64,000 nt of DNA, taken from positions 26,178-90,177 of the forward strand of contig NZ_JSAK01000007.1 of the NCBI RefSeq assembly GCF_000802965.1. Reading direction: 5' to 3'. Below the pieces are notes generated by a model, which did not search any database, had not been told where the DNA came from, and was given only the letters and a program-made list of their open reading frames with translations. Positions 24,591 to 31,745 of the stretch are shown here, piece by piece (position 1 is the stretch's first letter; every line of letters starts with the position of its first letter). A program made the translations under genes and the position numbers. This DNA comes from Pseudomonas fluorescens. Its GTDB lineage: Bacteria > Pseudomonadota > Gammaproteobacteria > Pseudomonadales > Pseudomonadaceae.

Positions 24591-24612
24591 AAAGAAGCCC
24601 CGTTAAGGGCTC
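24588..24612 (-). terminator. Terminator after the secreted 104-residue protein
   Basis: On the minus strand AGCCC-TTAACG-GGGCT is followed by TCTTTTTG. The stem is only 5 bp but the U-run is good. It insulates the terminase promoter, which begins just after it. Confidence 0.55.
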
Positions 24613-24925
24613 AGTAGTCGTGGTGGTCGTGATAGTCGGCGTCGTAGCCGCTGTAGTCGTAGTACTCGACCCCGCCTTTGCCATCCCCGTAGGTCTCTTG
24701 GAACTGAAGCTCGCCGTTGCCCATGTTGTAGATGCCCAGGGTCTTTTGGTCAGGGCCAGGGGTCATGTCTTCCATCGACGGCAGCGGTGTGTAAGTCGCC
24801 ATCTGAGGCATCGGGGCGTATTCGATCGCCCTCGGAGTTGGTAGTCCCACCGTCATGGGAATGGGGCCTGCGGCGTTCGCCAGCGGAGCCAGGGCCAGTG
24901 CGGCGAGCAGTGCGATCCTATTCAT
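24611..24925 (-). CDS. Small secreted protein with Tyr/Asp/His-rich tail
   Basis: 104 residues with a clear signal peptide (MNRIALLAALALAPLANA, cleavage after ANA). The mature part is short and Pro/Met rich, then ends with GGVEYYDYSGYDADYHDHHD, a cluster of Tyr, Asp and His that could bind metal ions. No family is recognised. It follows a 59-residue gene with only 8 bp between them (AGGAGG Shine-Dalgarno). Being secreted and at the edge of the late arm, it could act in the periplasm in lysis or exclusion; this is speculation. Confidence 0.6.
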   Translation of the reverse strand: MNRIALLAALALAPLANAAGPIPMTVGLPTPRAIEYAPMPQMATYTPLPSMEDMTPGPDQKTLGIYNMGNGELQFQETYGDGKGGVEYYDYSGYDADYHDHHDY

Positions 24926-24933
24926 ACGGCCTC

Positions 24934-25113
24934 CTAATGAGCGCGCTTCAAGCTTTCAGCTATGTCGAATTCGACGCCATCGGGCGAATCGACATCCTCC
25001 AGACCTAGTTGGTCACGGAGCCAGGTTTCTCTGTCGACGCCATCAGGCGCCCGTTCGAGTAACTCGTCAATGCGCTTTTGCGCCCTCTCCCTGCGTTCCT
25101 TCATCGACGTCAT
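24934..25113 (-). CDS. Small charged protein, 59 residues
   Basis: Translation starts MTSMKERRERAQKRIDELLE and continues through PDGVDRETWLRDQLGLEDV to a TAG at 24934. There is a Shine-Dalgarno (CAGGAG) 11-16 bases before the ATG, and the next gene follows after 8 bp, which supports it being real. The N-terminal half should be a basic/acidic helix. A possible -10 (TATAAA) lies about 25 bp upstream of the start. Function unknown. Confidence 0.5.
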   Translation of the reverse strand: MTSMKERRERAQKRIDELLERAPDGVDRETWLRDQLGLEDVDSPDGVEFDIAESLKRAH

Positions 25114-25369
25114 AGCTCGCGCACCTAGCTCCTGAATTTTATAGAAATTTTTTCCTTTCGCTTTTTAGCGAGTGGCGCTTTGCCATGCGCGAAAGGTAGC
25201 GGGACAAAAGCCCAATGGCAAGTGACACAGGTCGAGGGTGGCAGGGGGGTATGGGGGGCTCGCGGTCAGGGACTCCCAAAGGGATTCGGTTTTCTGTTCC
25301 GGCCGACTCCAGTTTCAAACCCAAGGAACCTTGTTTAACCCCCCACCGGGGGGCTTCGGAGACGTACCC
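25114..25369. other. Divergent control region between late and early arms
   Basis: About 256 bp without a convincing gene. It holds a small hairpin (TTTCGCTTTTTAGCGAG near 25158-25174), a minus-strand TATAAA box, a C/G hairpin (CCCCCC-AC-CGGGGGG region near 25340-25352) just ahead of the first plus-strand gene, and a GACACAGGTCGAGGGTGG stretch that recurs with changes near 27923. None of the CGCAWTGCG operators is here, which is notable as it is the point where the two arms diverge. Confidence 0.5.
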
Positions 25370-25729
25370 ATGATCGACTACATCCTCGCTCTCATCAGCA
25401 CCGTCATCAGCTTCAACGCTGAGTACAACGCAACGCACCTGCTACCCCTGTCGATGGCCCTGTTCATGGCATTCATCTTCATGGTGCTCATGCCATTCAT
25501 GATGTACGTGATGCGGGAGACACCAGAGCAGACCATCGAGCGTGTCACGCCCATCGTTGGTATCTACGACAACGCCTTGGCATTGGCTGCACGGCAGCAT
25601 GCGGCAGGCAACTACGCACAGGCACGGTATGAGGCACGGGTGGCTGAACTGCACGCCATGCGTCAACCGTTCCTCGATGAGCTCGCTGTTGCCCAGGCCG
25701 CAGTCGCTGCCAAAGGGGCCAAACAATGA
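25370..25729 (+). CDS. Small membrane protein, first gene of the early arm
   Basis: 119 residues from MIDYILALISTVISF. Two hydrophobic stretches are visible: residues 1-16 and about 25-47 (LSMALFMAFIFMVLMPFMMY). The rest is a soluble helical domain (PIVGIYDNALALAARQHAAG). The ATG at 25370 is chosen because the longer open frame upstream crosses a GC hairpin and has no Shine-Dalgarno. The stop overlaps the next start (ATGA, 25726-25729). Holin or superinfection-exclusion roles are possible, but neither has specific support. Confidence 0.55.
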   Translation: MIDYILALISTVISFNAEYNATHLLPLSMALFMAFIFMVLMPFMMYVMRETPEQTIERVTPIVGIYDNALALAARQHAAGNYAQARYEARVAELHAMRQPFLDELAVAQAAVAAKGAKQ

Positions 25730-25872
25730 GCCTTGAAGCCCTGCTGTTCCAGGTGCTCTGCATCTTGACTACATGCGCCTTCGTCCTTGCATGGATCGAA
25801 CGCGCACGCAATAAAAAGCCCACTCACGGTTGCACCCGTGAGCAGGCCACTCGCAATAACCCAATCCGCTAA
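25726..25872 (+). CDS. Short single-pass membrane peptide, 48 residues
   Basis: Starts MSLEALLFQVLCILTTCAFV, one transmembrane helix with the N-terminus probably outside and a basic tail (ERARNKKPTHG). It overlaps the preceding gene by 4 bp, which points to translational coupling and a joint role with that membrane protein. No family is recognised. Confidence 0.5.
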   Translation: MSLEALLFQVLCILTTCAFVLAWIERARNKKPTHGCTREQATRNNPIR

Positions 25873-25889
25873 GAAAAGGAAACTACACC

Positions 25890-27281
25890 ATGAAAACTAT
25901 CACCATCAAAGACATCGTTGCAACCGCTCGTGGCACCGAGATCCTGCTACCGCTGCTCAATGGCGAAACCAGCATCACTGAGTGGGCGCAGTCCATTGCA
26001 CTGGACAGCGTGACCACCAAGAACGGTCGCGAAATCAGCGCTGCCCGTTCGGCACTCAACGGTGCTCAGTTCGCTATGACCAACGTGGCGATGGCGCTGC
26101 GATCAGCCACTGAGCTGGGCAAGGTGCCGTACACCCGCGCGGTGCAGGAGACCAACCGTATCTACAACATGCTCGATGGTCTGCGCAGTGCGTTCGCCGG
26201 CGTGCGTAACGAGGCGCACCGTGAGCTGACCGTGGCCGAGGTCACCCTGGCCGTTAAGGACGGTGTGTTCGACGAGCTGCAATCGACCAGCGATGCCTAT
26301 ACCCGCGAGGAGCTGGAGGAGCTGGCCCGCGAAGGCAGTCTGTCGTGGGAATCGATCGACGAGATCATGGACATGCAGGAGGCCAAGCAGGCCACCGGGC
26401 AGGCCGACATGATGGACAGTGACGGTAGCTGGTCGGAGAGCGAGGGCGAGTTCCGCACCTCAGTGCACACTGCGAGCCAGCTGTGGGACATGGAGCTGGT
26501 CGACATCAAGTACAGCGAATCCAGCGCCGCCAGCGTAGCCCTGATCGGGATGCAATGGCCGGTCAACAACCCACTGTGGGATGCCCTGCTCGACCGCCTC
26601 GCCGATAGCTGGGAAGCCGGCATCGAGTACGCCGATGACAAGGAGGCCGCGGCCAAGAAAGTCGAGCGTCGTGAAGCGGTGATCGAGGACCTGCACGCCA
26701 AGCCGATGATGGCTCGCTGGGTCATCAACCACGTCACCCGTCGCGTGTTCCGTGACCAAGCGATGCTGGCCATCCGTGCCGAAGAGATCAGCGATCGCCT
26801 CGCGCACCTGGAGCGCCAGGCCATGAACGAAGAACGCTACGGTGTGCCCGCCAGCCTGACCCGCATGGGTACCGGTGAAGAAAGCGAGTACGACCGCAAG
26901 TCGTTCCTCTACTACGCCGAGCTGCTGGAAGCGGAGGCCGCCGGCAAAGCCATCCACGACACACAGATCGAGCGCGAGCGCAGCTGGGCCACCGCTCAGT
27001 TGGAAACCATCGAGTCCCTGCTGCACGGGTTGAAGTCGCTGTACACCGAGCTGCGGATGATGGACCTGGAGCTGTTCAAGCTGTGGGAGCTGTTCGCCAC
27101 CGACACCATGCCGGCTCAGCCGCCGGTGTACTGGAACAAGCAAGGGCCGATCTTCGACGAAGCTGATGCCCTCGCTGCCATCCGTGTCGAGGCCGCCATG
27201 GCCAAGCAACGTATGCGTGAAGCTGAAGGTGATGCGCTGGTCAAAGCAGCTGCCTTGGTCGAGGCCATGTTGGGCCTGTAA
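25890..27281 (+). CDS. Large helical early protein, function unknown
   Basis: 463 residues, almost wholly helical and acidic, with the Shine-Dalgarno AAGAAAAGGAAA before the start MKTITIKDIVATARGTEILL. A WxxxxxEYADDKEAAAKKVERR segment near residue 250 and ERERSWATAQLETIESLLHG near 370 suggest coiled-coils. There are no Cys clusters, nucleotide-binding loops or membrane segments. It is the largest gene of the leftmost early cluster and has no neighbour of known function, so no role can be given. Confidence 0.6.
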   Translation: MKTITIKDIVATARGTEILLPLLNGETSITEWAQSIALDSVTTKNGREISAARSALNGAQFAMTNVAMALRSATELGKVPYTRAVQETNRIYNMLDGLRSAFAGVRNEAHRELTVAEVTLAVKDGVFDELQSTSDAYTREELEELAREGSLSWESIDEIMDMQEAKQATGQADMMDSDGSWSESEGEFRTSVHTASQLWDMELVDIKYSESSAASVALIGMQWPVNNPLWDALLDRLADSWEAGIEYADDKEAAAKKVERREAVIEDLHAKPMMARWVINHVTRRVFRDQAMLAIRAEEISDRLAHLERQAMNEERYGVPASLTRMGTGEESEYDRKSFLYYAELLEAEAAGKAIHDTQIERERSWATAQLETIESLLHGLKSLYTELRMMDLELFKLWELFATDTMPAQPPVYWNKQGPIFDEADALAAIRVEAAMAKQRMREAEGDALVKAAALVEAMLGL

Positions 27282-27345
27282 GACCAAGTAAATTCAAACC
27301 ACATCAGCCCGGGGCATTTGCCCCGGGCACTATGGAGAACTAGCC

Positions 27346-27735
27346 ATGAAAATGTCCGAACGTCGCGCTGCCTCGGCACTGCGCATCAAAGCCCTCGCCA
27401 CTCAGGTTGAGGCCCCTGCCACTGCACCAAAACCACGCCTGCGTGTGTACATGGGCGGGCTGGTCACTGCCCTCGCCATGAAGATCGCCATGGGCTTGGA
27501 AACAGCCGCCGTCACCCTCGCCCGCTGGACCGAGTCCAAGGCTGAGCAACACAGCAACGGTAGCGCCTGCCCGCATTGCTCGGGCACCGGGCGCTACCGT
27601 TTCCACACTGACAGCACGCGCAACGAGCGTTGCTTTCGCTGCAACGGCAAAGGCACTTTGGATCTCAAGGACCTGGGCTTCCTGAATAAACGCCTGAGCG
27701 GCGCCGGGCCGGTGTGCTGGGTCGTCACGGCCTGA
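27346..27735 (+). CDS. Small protein with DnaJ-type zinc finger
   Basis: 129 residues. The C-terminal half has two CxxCxGxG repeats, CPHCSGTG and CFRCNGKG, as in the DnaJ/HSP40 cysteine-rich domain, enough to bind one zinc. A hydrophobic stretch (MGGLVTALAMKIAMGLETAA) lies before them. Phages often carry such single zinc domains as small host-interaction proteins; there is no J domain, so it is not a full chaperone. A good Shine-Dalgarno (GGAGAA) precedes the start at 27346. Confidence 0.6.
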   Translation: MKMSERRAASALRIKALATQVEAPATAPKPRLRVYMGGLVTALAMKIAMGLETAAVTLARWTESKAEQHSNGSACPHCSGTGRYRFHTDSTRNERCFRCNGKGTLDLKDLGFLNKRLSGAGPVCWVVTA

Positions 27736-28001
27736 TTAACCCCGCCGAATAACCTCTGAAAGCTGCGTCTGCGGCTACCCCTGCGTCCGCGACCGCTTCT
27801 GCGTCTGCGTCGTGGTGTGGGTGTTGGGTCTTCAAAGAGCTATCAGTCGTGAGTGGTCGTGTGTGGTCGGACCAATGACGAGTGATTGCACGCTGTGAGG
27901 TGTCGAAGGTCGAAGGTCAATCGACACAGGTCAAGGGCACTGAGCAAAAGCCCTAAGTCGGCCGTTACTGGACACGAGCCGAGGTGGGTGGGAAAGTTAC
28001 T
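27736..28001 (+). other. Intergenic region with short repeats and a hairpin
   Basis: No gene is seen. The region has repeated CTGCGTC/TTCTGCGTCTGCGTC units near 27762-27812, a tandem 10-mer GTCGTGAGTG/GTCGTGTGTG at 27847-27866, and an inverted repeat GTGTCGA (27900-27906) with TCGACAC (27921-27927). The segment TCGACACAGGTCAAGGG recurs in altered form near 25220. It could encode a small structured RNA or a leader. Confidence 0.45.
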
Positions 28002-28010
28002 CGCAATGCG
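28002..28010 (+). promoter_or_regulatory. Operator 6 (before the 123-residue gene)
   Basis: Core CGCAATGCG followed by ATTCAAAGGAGG, so the operator sits almost on the Shine-Dalgarno of the gene at 28027. No good -10 box is seen after it; a promoter upstream would be blocked as a roadblock. Confidence 0.5.
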
Positions 28011-28026
28011 ATTCAAAGGAGGATTT

Positions 28027-28398
28027 ATGCGCTTCAACGACATTCGCTGGGAGCACTTGGCGGCAATACACAAGGCATTGCGCCATGGGGCCAGTGTCCC
28101 GGATGCCTTGACCGAGGTCGGGCTGACCCCGGCGCTGTGGCGCAGGTTGCGCGGCGATTGGCACGCGACGTGTGCTCACCTGGCATCGGTCGATCCTACC
28201 GGGCACCCGGTCGAGGTGGCCGACATCGACGTGCTGATCAGCGAGCGACGTGGGTTGGGTGGCCGCCTGCCCGGCTCCCTGGACCTGCGACCTCGTGCCC
28301 CTCGTCACACCAAAGGGCGGCCTTTGCCCACGCTCCAGGTCCAAGACAGCTCGTTCTGTGTCGAAGGTGGGGTGTTCTACATCGAGGACGAGGGCTAG
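28027..28398 (+). CDS. Small helix-turn-helix-like protein next to the repeat block
   Basis: 123 residues from MRFNDIRWEHLAAIHKALRH. The stretch KALRHGASVPDALTEVGLTP followed by LWRRLRGDW resembles a helix-turn-helix; the remainder is basic and ends with a short beta segment (SSFCVEGGVFYIEDEG). The start has an excellent Shine-Dalgarno (AAAGGAGGA). Because it lies directly before the 12-bp repeat block (28454-28834), it is a fair candidate for a protein that binds those repeats, perhaps as an initiator or regulator. That link is inferred from position. Confidence 0.5.
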   Translation: MRFNDIRWEHLAAIHKALRHGASVPDALTEVGLTPALWRRLRGDWHATCAHLASVDPTGHPVEVADIDVLISERRGLGGRLPGSLDLRPRAPRHTKGRPLPTLQVQDSSFCVEGGVFYIEDEG

Positions 28399-28453
28399 CC
28401 GTCGGGGTAAAAAGTCGCATGGCGAGTGACGAAGGGCGGTCGGCAGGGGGTTT

Positions 28454-28834
28454 TGTCCCGATCTTTAAACGCTGTCCCAATCTTGTTTTTCGACCAAATC
28501 GGCTACAGGCCACGTAATCCGTGGCTTCCAGCCATTTTAAGGCGCTGTCCCGATCTTGAGTTCCGCTCTGCACCTATAAAATGATTTGTTAATGTTTTGT
28601 GATTATTTGCGCCCTAAACCACGGGCTCGGTAGGCGGTAGCACCCTGTGCCCTATTGCATGCTACAAATACACAAATCATTTTATAAACTCTGACCCCCC
28701 CTAAAAAGAACGGGACAACGGGACAAGAAAGCTACAAGCCATGGAACACGCGGCCTCCAGCTGTCCCGATCTTCAAAACGGTTCACCTCAAGATCGGGAC
28801 ACCCCCCAAAGTACGGGACAACTGTCCCGATCTT
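28454..28834. repeat. Six copies of the 12-mer TGTCCCGATCTT
   Basis: Copies at 28454-28465, 28473-28484 (CAATCTT variant), 28546-28557, 28762-28773, 28790-28801 (inverted) and 28823-28834. The fourth and fifth form a perfect 12-bp hairpin with a 16-nt loop. Half-copies CGGGACA occur at 28711-28725 and 28814-28820. Confidence 0.8.
28575..28686. repeat. 15-bp perfect inverted repeat around an AT-rich segment
   Basis: TATAAAATGATTTGT (28575-28589) and its exact complement ACAAATCATTTTATA (28672-28686) are 82 bp apart. The adjoining part (TTAATGTTTTGTGATTATTTG) is the most AT-rich in the region and could be a melting site. Confidence 0.75.
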
Positions 28835-28894
28835 AAGGTTATTGGAAGCCAGTCGAGGATCATTTGCCCTCCGATCCAGTAAGGAAGTCCTACC

Positions 28895-29290
28895 ATGACT
28901 CGCATCAACATCACTACCCCACACGCCCGCTTCTATCTCAATTATCCATCCGACGGAAGCATCGGTCCCATCACCGAATGGCTCGACCGCTATGTGTCCT
29001 CGCACCCGATGCACAGCGTCTTCGCGTGCGTTGGAGAGGGCATCTATTTCGAAGAAGGCCCCGAGGGCATCACCCCAGGTATCTGGACGCATACTCCATT
29101 GCCCCTCGGCATGGACATTCTGGCAACCCAAGAGCGCTTTGAAAATCGGGCCATGATACTGCTCAGCAAGGAAAATGGCGCCGTGGACCTCGCGAAAGAC
29201 CCGAGTGATGGACGCTACTTTTCCGCTGCTATGAATGCCGCGTGGATAATGTACGTCGACCTGGATGTTGAACACTTCATCCGTCGCTAA
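28895..29290 (+). CDS. Hypothetical early protein, 131 residues
   Basis: Starts MTRINITTPHARFYLNYPSD after an AAGGAA Shine-Dalgarno, directly downstream of the repeat block. Mixed alpha/beta, with aromatic-rich segments (CVGEGIYFEEGPEGITPGI) and C-terminus AAWIMYVDLDVEHFIRR. AT content is slightly higher than in its neighbours. No family is recognised. If the repeat block is a control region, this is the first gene it would affect. Confidence 0.5.
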   Translation: MTRINITTPHARFYLNYPSDGSIGPITEWLDRYVSSHPMHSVFACVGEGIYFEEGPEGITPGIWTHTPLPLGMDILATQERFENRAMILLSKENGAVDLAKDPSDGRYFSAAMNAAWIMYVDLDVEHFIRR

Positions 29291-29344
29291 CACGCTCTGC
29301 ATCCGCCCGGTTACTCACTAGGCGGCTCCACGCAAAATAAAACA

Positions 29345-29370
29345 CGCATTGCGTATTAATCGCTGTGCGA
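29345..29370 (+). promoter_or_regulatory. Operator-promoter 7 (29.4-32.2 kb gene block)
   Basis: Core CGCATTGCG at 29345-29353, then TATTAA (29354-29359) as -10. A second, imperfect site CGCTGTGCG follows at 29361-29369, so two operators may act together. Transcribes the overlapping genes from 29409. Confidence 0.65.
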
Positions 29371-29408
29371 GTACGATCGCCTCCGCTTCAAACTCAAGGA
29401 ATCGACGA

Positions 29409-29762
29409 ATGCAATCACAGACCCTGATTAACCTGACCCCTCACCCGCTTGTCCTGCTGTGTGTCACCGGCACGCAGCGCGTGCACCAGTCCGGCAACAT
29501 CGCTCGCGTGCGCCACGAACAGGTGGCCCTCGACCCGGTCGGCGGCATCCCCGTCTACACCACCGCGTACAAGGAAATTGAAGGCCTGCCCGAGCCCCAG
29601 GACGGTGTGACCTTCATCGTCAGCTCCCTGATCCAGCACGCCCTCAAGCAGCAAGGCATTGAGCGCCCCGATGTGCTTTCCCCTGGCACCGGCCCAAACG
29701 ACTCCGCGGTGAAAGAAAACAACCGCATCGTCGCCGTCACTCGCTTGGTGAAGATTCAATGA
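29409..29762 (+). CDS. Hypothetical phage protein, 117 residues
   Basis: Starts MQSQTLINLTPHPLVLLCVT; the LTPHP start is common to a small family of phage proteins of unknown role. I prefer the ATG at 29409, with AAGGA upstream, over a frame start at 29349 because the latter lies in the promoter -10 region. Predicted beta-rich, with a conserved SSLIQHALKQQGIERPDVLS stretch. It overlaps the next gene by 4 bp. Confidence 0.55.
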   Translation: MQSQTLINLTPHPLVLLCVTGTQRVHQSGNIARVRHEQVALDPVGGIPVYTTAYKEIEGLPEPQDGVTFIVSSLIQHALKQQGIERPDVLSPGTGPNDSAVKENNRIVAVTRLVKIQ

Positions 29763-30061
29763 GCCTGCCCCCGATCTACATCGCTTATGACCTGATGACC
29801 CGTCAGTTCTATCACGACGACGGCGGTGACAGCCGCGACAGTGAACGCCTGCTGATCGCCAGCACCGACCTCGACCTGCTGCGCAGCACGATCAACGCGC
29901 ACTATGCCGAGCCTGATCGGGTCCGCAGCCACTACGGCACCACGTTGTTCATCCCCACCGGCAAGATGAAATCCAATCGCTGGTCTGGAAGCGGCGGCGG
30001 CTGTATGGCCAGCGGCCACATCGAGATCCGCAAACTCAACCAACTGGCGTTCGCATCATGA
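29759..30061 (+). CDS. Hypothetical early protein, 100 residues
   Basis: Starts MSLPPIYIAYDLMTRQFYHD. Alpha/beta protein with a Gly-rich loop (RWSGSGGGCMASGHIEI). Overlaps both neighbours by 4 bp (ATGA), so it is part of a tightly coupled early operon. No recognised family and no catalytic motif. Confidence 0.5.
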   Translation: MSLPPIYIAYDLMTRQFYHDDGGDSRDSERLLIASTDLDLLRSTINAHYAEPDRVRSHYGTTLFIPTGKMKSNRWSGSGGGCMASGHIEIRKLNQLAFAS

Positions 30062-30471
30062 CCCTCGTCACTCGGCCGACCGCCGAGCTCGAAGGCCCCG
30101 CGCTGGATTGGGCAGTGGCCAGAGTCGAGGGGCATTCATTGCCACCGTTCCCGGGCCGATCCGGCATCAAACAGTGCTGGATCAACGTAGGCCCAGCGAC
30201 TCACGACGTGTTTGCCCCGTCCACCGACTGGCAGCAAGGTGGTCCGCTGATCGAGAAACACAACCTGACCATCGAACGCCCGATCGAGATGCGCGGTTGT
30301 GCAGTGACCGGCTTCCACGACTGGCGCGCGGACCACCCGAAGAACTTCGGCGGGCTAATTCGCTACTCCGGTAGGGGGAAAACCGCATTGATCGCCGCCT
30401 GTCGCGCCATCGTTGCCAGCAAGCTGGGCGACACGGTGCAGGTGCCAGAGGAGTTGCTCACGTGCGCGTGA
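30058..30471 (+). CDS. NinX-like phage protein (DUF2591)
   Basis: 137 residues. The pattern ELEGPALDWAVARVEG near the N-terminus, then FAPSTDWQQGGPLIEKHNL and the C-terminal TALIAACRAIVASKLGD correspond to DUF2591, the family of phage P22/lambda-group NinX. Its function is not known; in other phages it belongs to nin-type early clusters. The C-terminus overlaps the start of the next gene by 10 bp. Confidence 0.65.
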   Translation: MTLVTRPTAELEGPALDWAVARVEGHSLPPFPGRSGIKQCWINVGPATHDVFAPSTDWQQGGPLIEKHNLTIERPIEMRGCAVTGFHDWRADHPKNFGGLIRYSGRGKTALIAACRAIVASKLGDTVQVPEELLTCA

Positions 30472-30653
30472 TCATCACCCTTGATCGCTACGACGGCGCC
30501 CAAGGCAAGCAGCTCACCCTCGACCTCGCCGAGATCAGCCTAAACCAACTGACTTTCTACCTCATGGAAGCCAGCGTGTGCGGCGTGACCATCACCAAGG
30601 ACAAACCGCTCGCTACGGTGTGCGAACGGCTCATGAAAGAGGACACCAAGTAA
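30462..30653 (+). CDS. Hypothetical 63-residue protein with GTG start
   Basis: Uses GTG at 30462 (first residues MRVIITLDRYDGAQGK); no in-frame ATG fits. A small beta-alpha protein ending in ATVCERLMKEDTK, one base before the next ATG (TAAATG). Overlap and spacing with neighbours support it as a coupled gene of the operon. Unknown role. Confidence 0.45.
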   Translation: MRVIITLDRYDGAQGKQLTLDLAEISLNQLTFYLMEASVCGVTITKDKPLATVCERLMKEDTK

Positions 30654-30998
30654 ATGAATTTCTCCACCCAGCTCCAGGACATCCGTCAATCGGCCGAGGC
30701 CATTGGCCAACGCATCACCGCCTTGCAAGCCCGGGGCGAGCTCGATCGTCGCGGCTCGATGAACCCGAACGAACCGCTGCGCCACCACAAACGCGGGCCA
30801 CTGCTTGCGATCAAGCCGCACGCGTATCGCTTCAGCTTCAGCACCACCCCAACCAGCAACAGCACGGATCGGCCGGTGTACGCCTGCAAGATCATGGGCG
30901 GGCTCAATGAGCTCGATGCCGAAACACACCTGCGCCAGTTCTTGCGCACCCAGGGCCTGCACCTGCGATCGATCCTCGCCACGGAGAAATTGCGATGA
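30654..30998 (+). CDS. Hypothetical early protein, 114 residues
   Basis: Starts MNFSTQLQDIRQSAEAIGQR with an N-terminal helix, followed by a basic and polar middle (RHHKRGPLLAIKPHAYRFSF) and a helical end (LRQFLRTQGLHLRSILA). It overlaps the next gene by 4 bp. No family is recognised. It could be a nucleic acid-binding protein from its basic charge, which is weak evidence. Confidence 0.45.
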   Translation: MNFSTQLQDIRQSAEAIGQRITALQARGELDRRGSMNPNEPLRHHKRGPLLAIKPHAYRFSFSTTPTSNSTDRPVYACKIMGGLNELDAETHLRQFLRTQGLHLRSILATEKLR

Positions 30999-31507
30999 AC
31001 GAAAGCAGACAACAACAGCTCCTCGCCAGCCAATCCGGTTTGGCCCGCAAGGTGTATGAGGCGGTACCGATCCAGGCCTGTTGGAGCGAGACCACCATCC
31101 TCAACGCTGCACGCCTGACCGGGGTAAACACCGCCCCGCATGTCATTCGTGCCTGCCTGCGCGACATGAAAGACAGCGGCCTGATCCGTGAACCCACTCG
31201 CGGCGAGTTCCAGCGTGAAACGGTCACCATCAAAGCACCCAAGCCTACTAAGCCAATATTGAGCAAACCTGCTATGACCACCAAGCAACCTGAAACCGTG
31301 AAATCTCCAGTCTCGCCCATCGATCTGCTGTCCGAGGTCTCCACTGAGTTGGCCAGCATCGGTACCGAGTTCCTCCTGCGCATGCAGCTGCTGTCCACCC
31401 GCGTCGACGAGTTGGCCCTGTCGATCGAAGCGCAGCGCGAGACCGATGCCACCGCCATGGCCAAGGCGCACCAGCTCCAGGCCTTGCTCAAAGAGTTCGC
31501 AGCGTGA
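30995..31507 (+). CDS. Winged-helix plus coiled-coil early protein
   Basis: 170 residues. Residues 15-75 look like a winged helix-turn-helix (SETTILNAARLTGVNTAPHV then IRACLRDMKDSGLIREPT), the linker (80-110) is Pro/Lys rich, and residues 110-170 form a coiled-coil (LSTRVDELALSIEAQRET). It is probably an early DNA-binding regulator, forming dimers through the coil. It overlaps neighbours on both sides. Confidence 0.55.
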   Translation: MNESRQQQLLASQSGLARKVYEAVPIQACWSETTILNAARLTGVNTAPHVIRACLRDMKDSGLIREPTRGEFQRETVTIKAPKPTKPILSKPAMTTKQPETVKSPVSPIDLLSEVSTELASIGTEFLLRMQLLSTRVDELALSIEAQRETDATAMAKAHQLQALLKEFAA

Positions 31508-31587
31508 TCAACGTCGACACCGTAATCACGCTGCTGGTGATTCTGGTGATCGCCATACTGTTTCCGCCCCCGAGACCTCGGCCATGA
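31504..31587 (+). CDS. Tiny membrane peptide, 27 residues
   Basis: GTG start overlapping the previous stop (GTGA), product MINVDTVITLLVILVIAILF followed by PPPRPRP: a single transmembrane helix with a proline/arginine tail. Its stop overlaps the next start (ATGA). Phages often carry such peptides, but the role is unknown; only the exact overlap at both ends and the clean membrane segment support it. Confidence 0.45.
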   Translation: MINVDTVITLLVILVIAILFPPPRPRP

Positions 31588-31745
31588 AGACCGCCCTGTT
31601 CACCCTGTTCATCCACTACTGCGTCAACCAGCAGTGCGAAACAAAGCCGCTCAGCAATGCCTGGGAAACGATCGAAGAATGCCAGGCGCAGATCCCGATC
31701 TACTACGCCATGGTGCCCGGCGATTACCTGATGGAGTGCAAGTAA
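31584..31745 (+). CDS. Hypothetical 53-residue protein
   Basis: Starts MKTALFTLFIHYCVNQQCET. The first helix is hydrophobic and could be a signal anchor. Four cysteines (C13, C18, C34 and C52) may form disulfides if it is exported. It overlaps both neighbours (ATGA before, TAATG after), so it is translated as part of a chain. Unknown family. Confidence 0.45.
   Translation: MKTALFTLFIHYCVNQQCETKPLSNAWETIEECQAQIPIYYAMVPGDYLMECK

Larger units (their letters stand above)
28399..28894. other. Non-coding repeat block, candidate replication origin or control locus
   Basis: About 495 bp with no supportable ORF. It contains six copies of TGTCCCGATCTT (one with a mismatch, one inverted), a 15-bp perfect inverted repeat flanking an AT-rich segment, a CGGGACAACTGTCCCG palindrome and a tandem CGGGACAA pair. 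Iterons beside an AT-rich inverted-repeat region are the usual layout of phage or plasmid replication origins. Confidence 0.55.
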
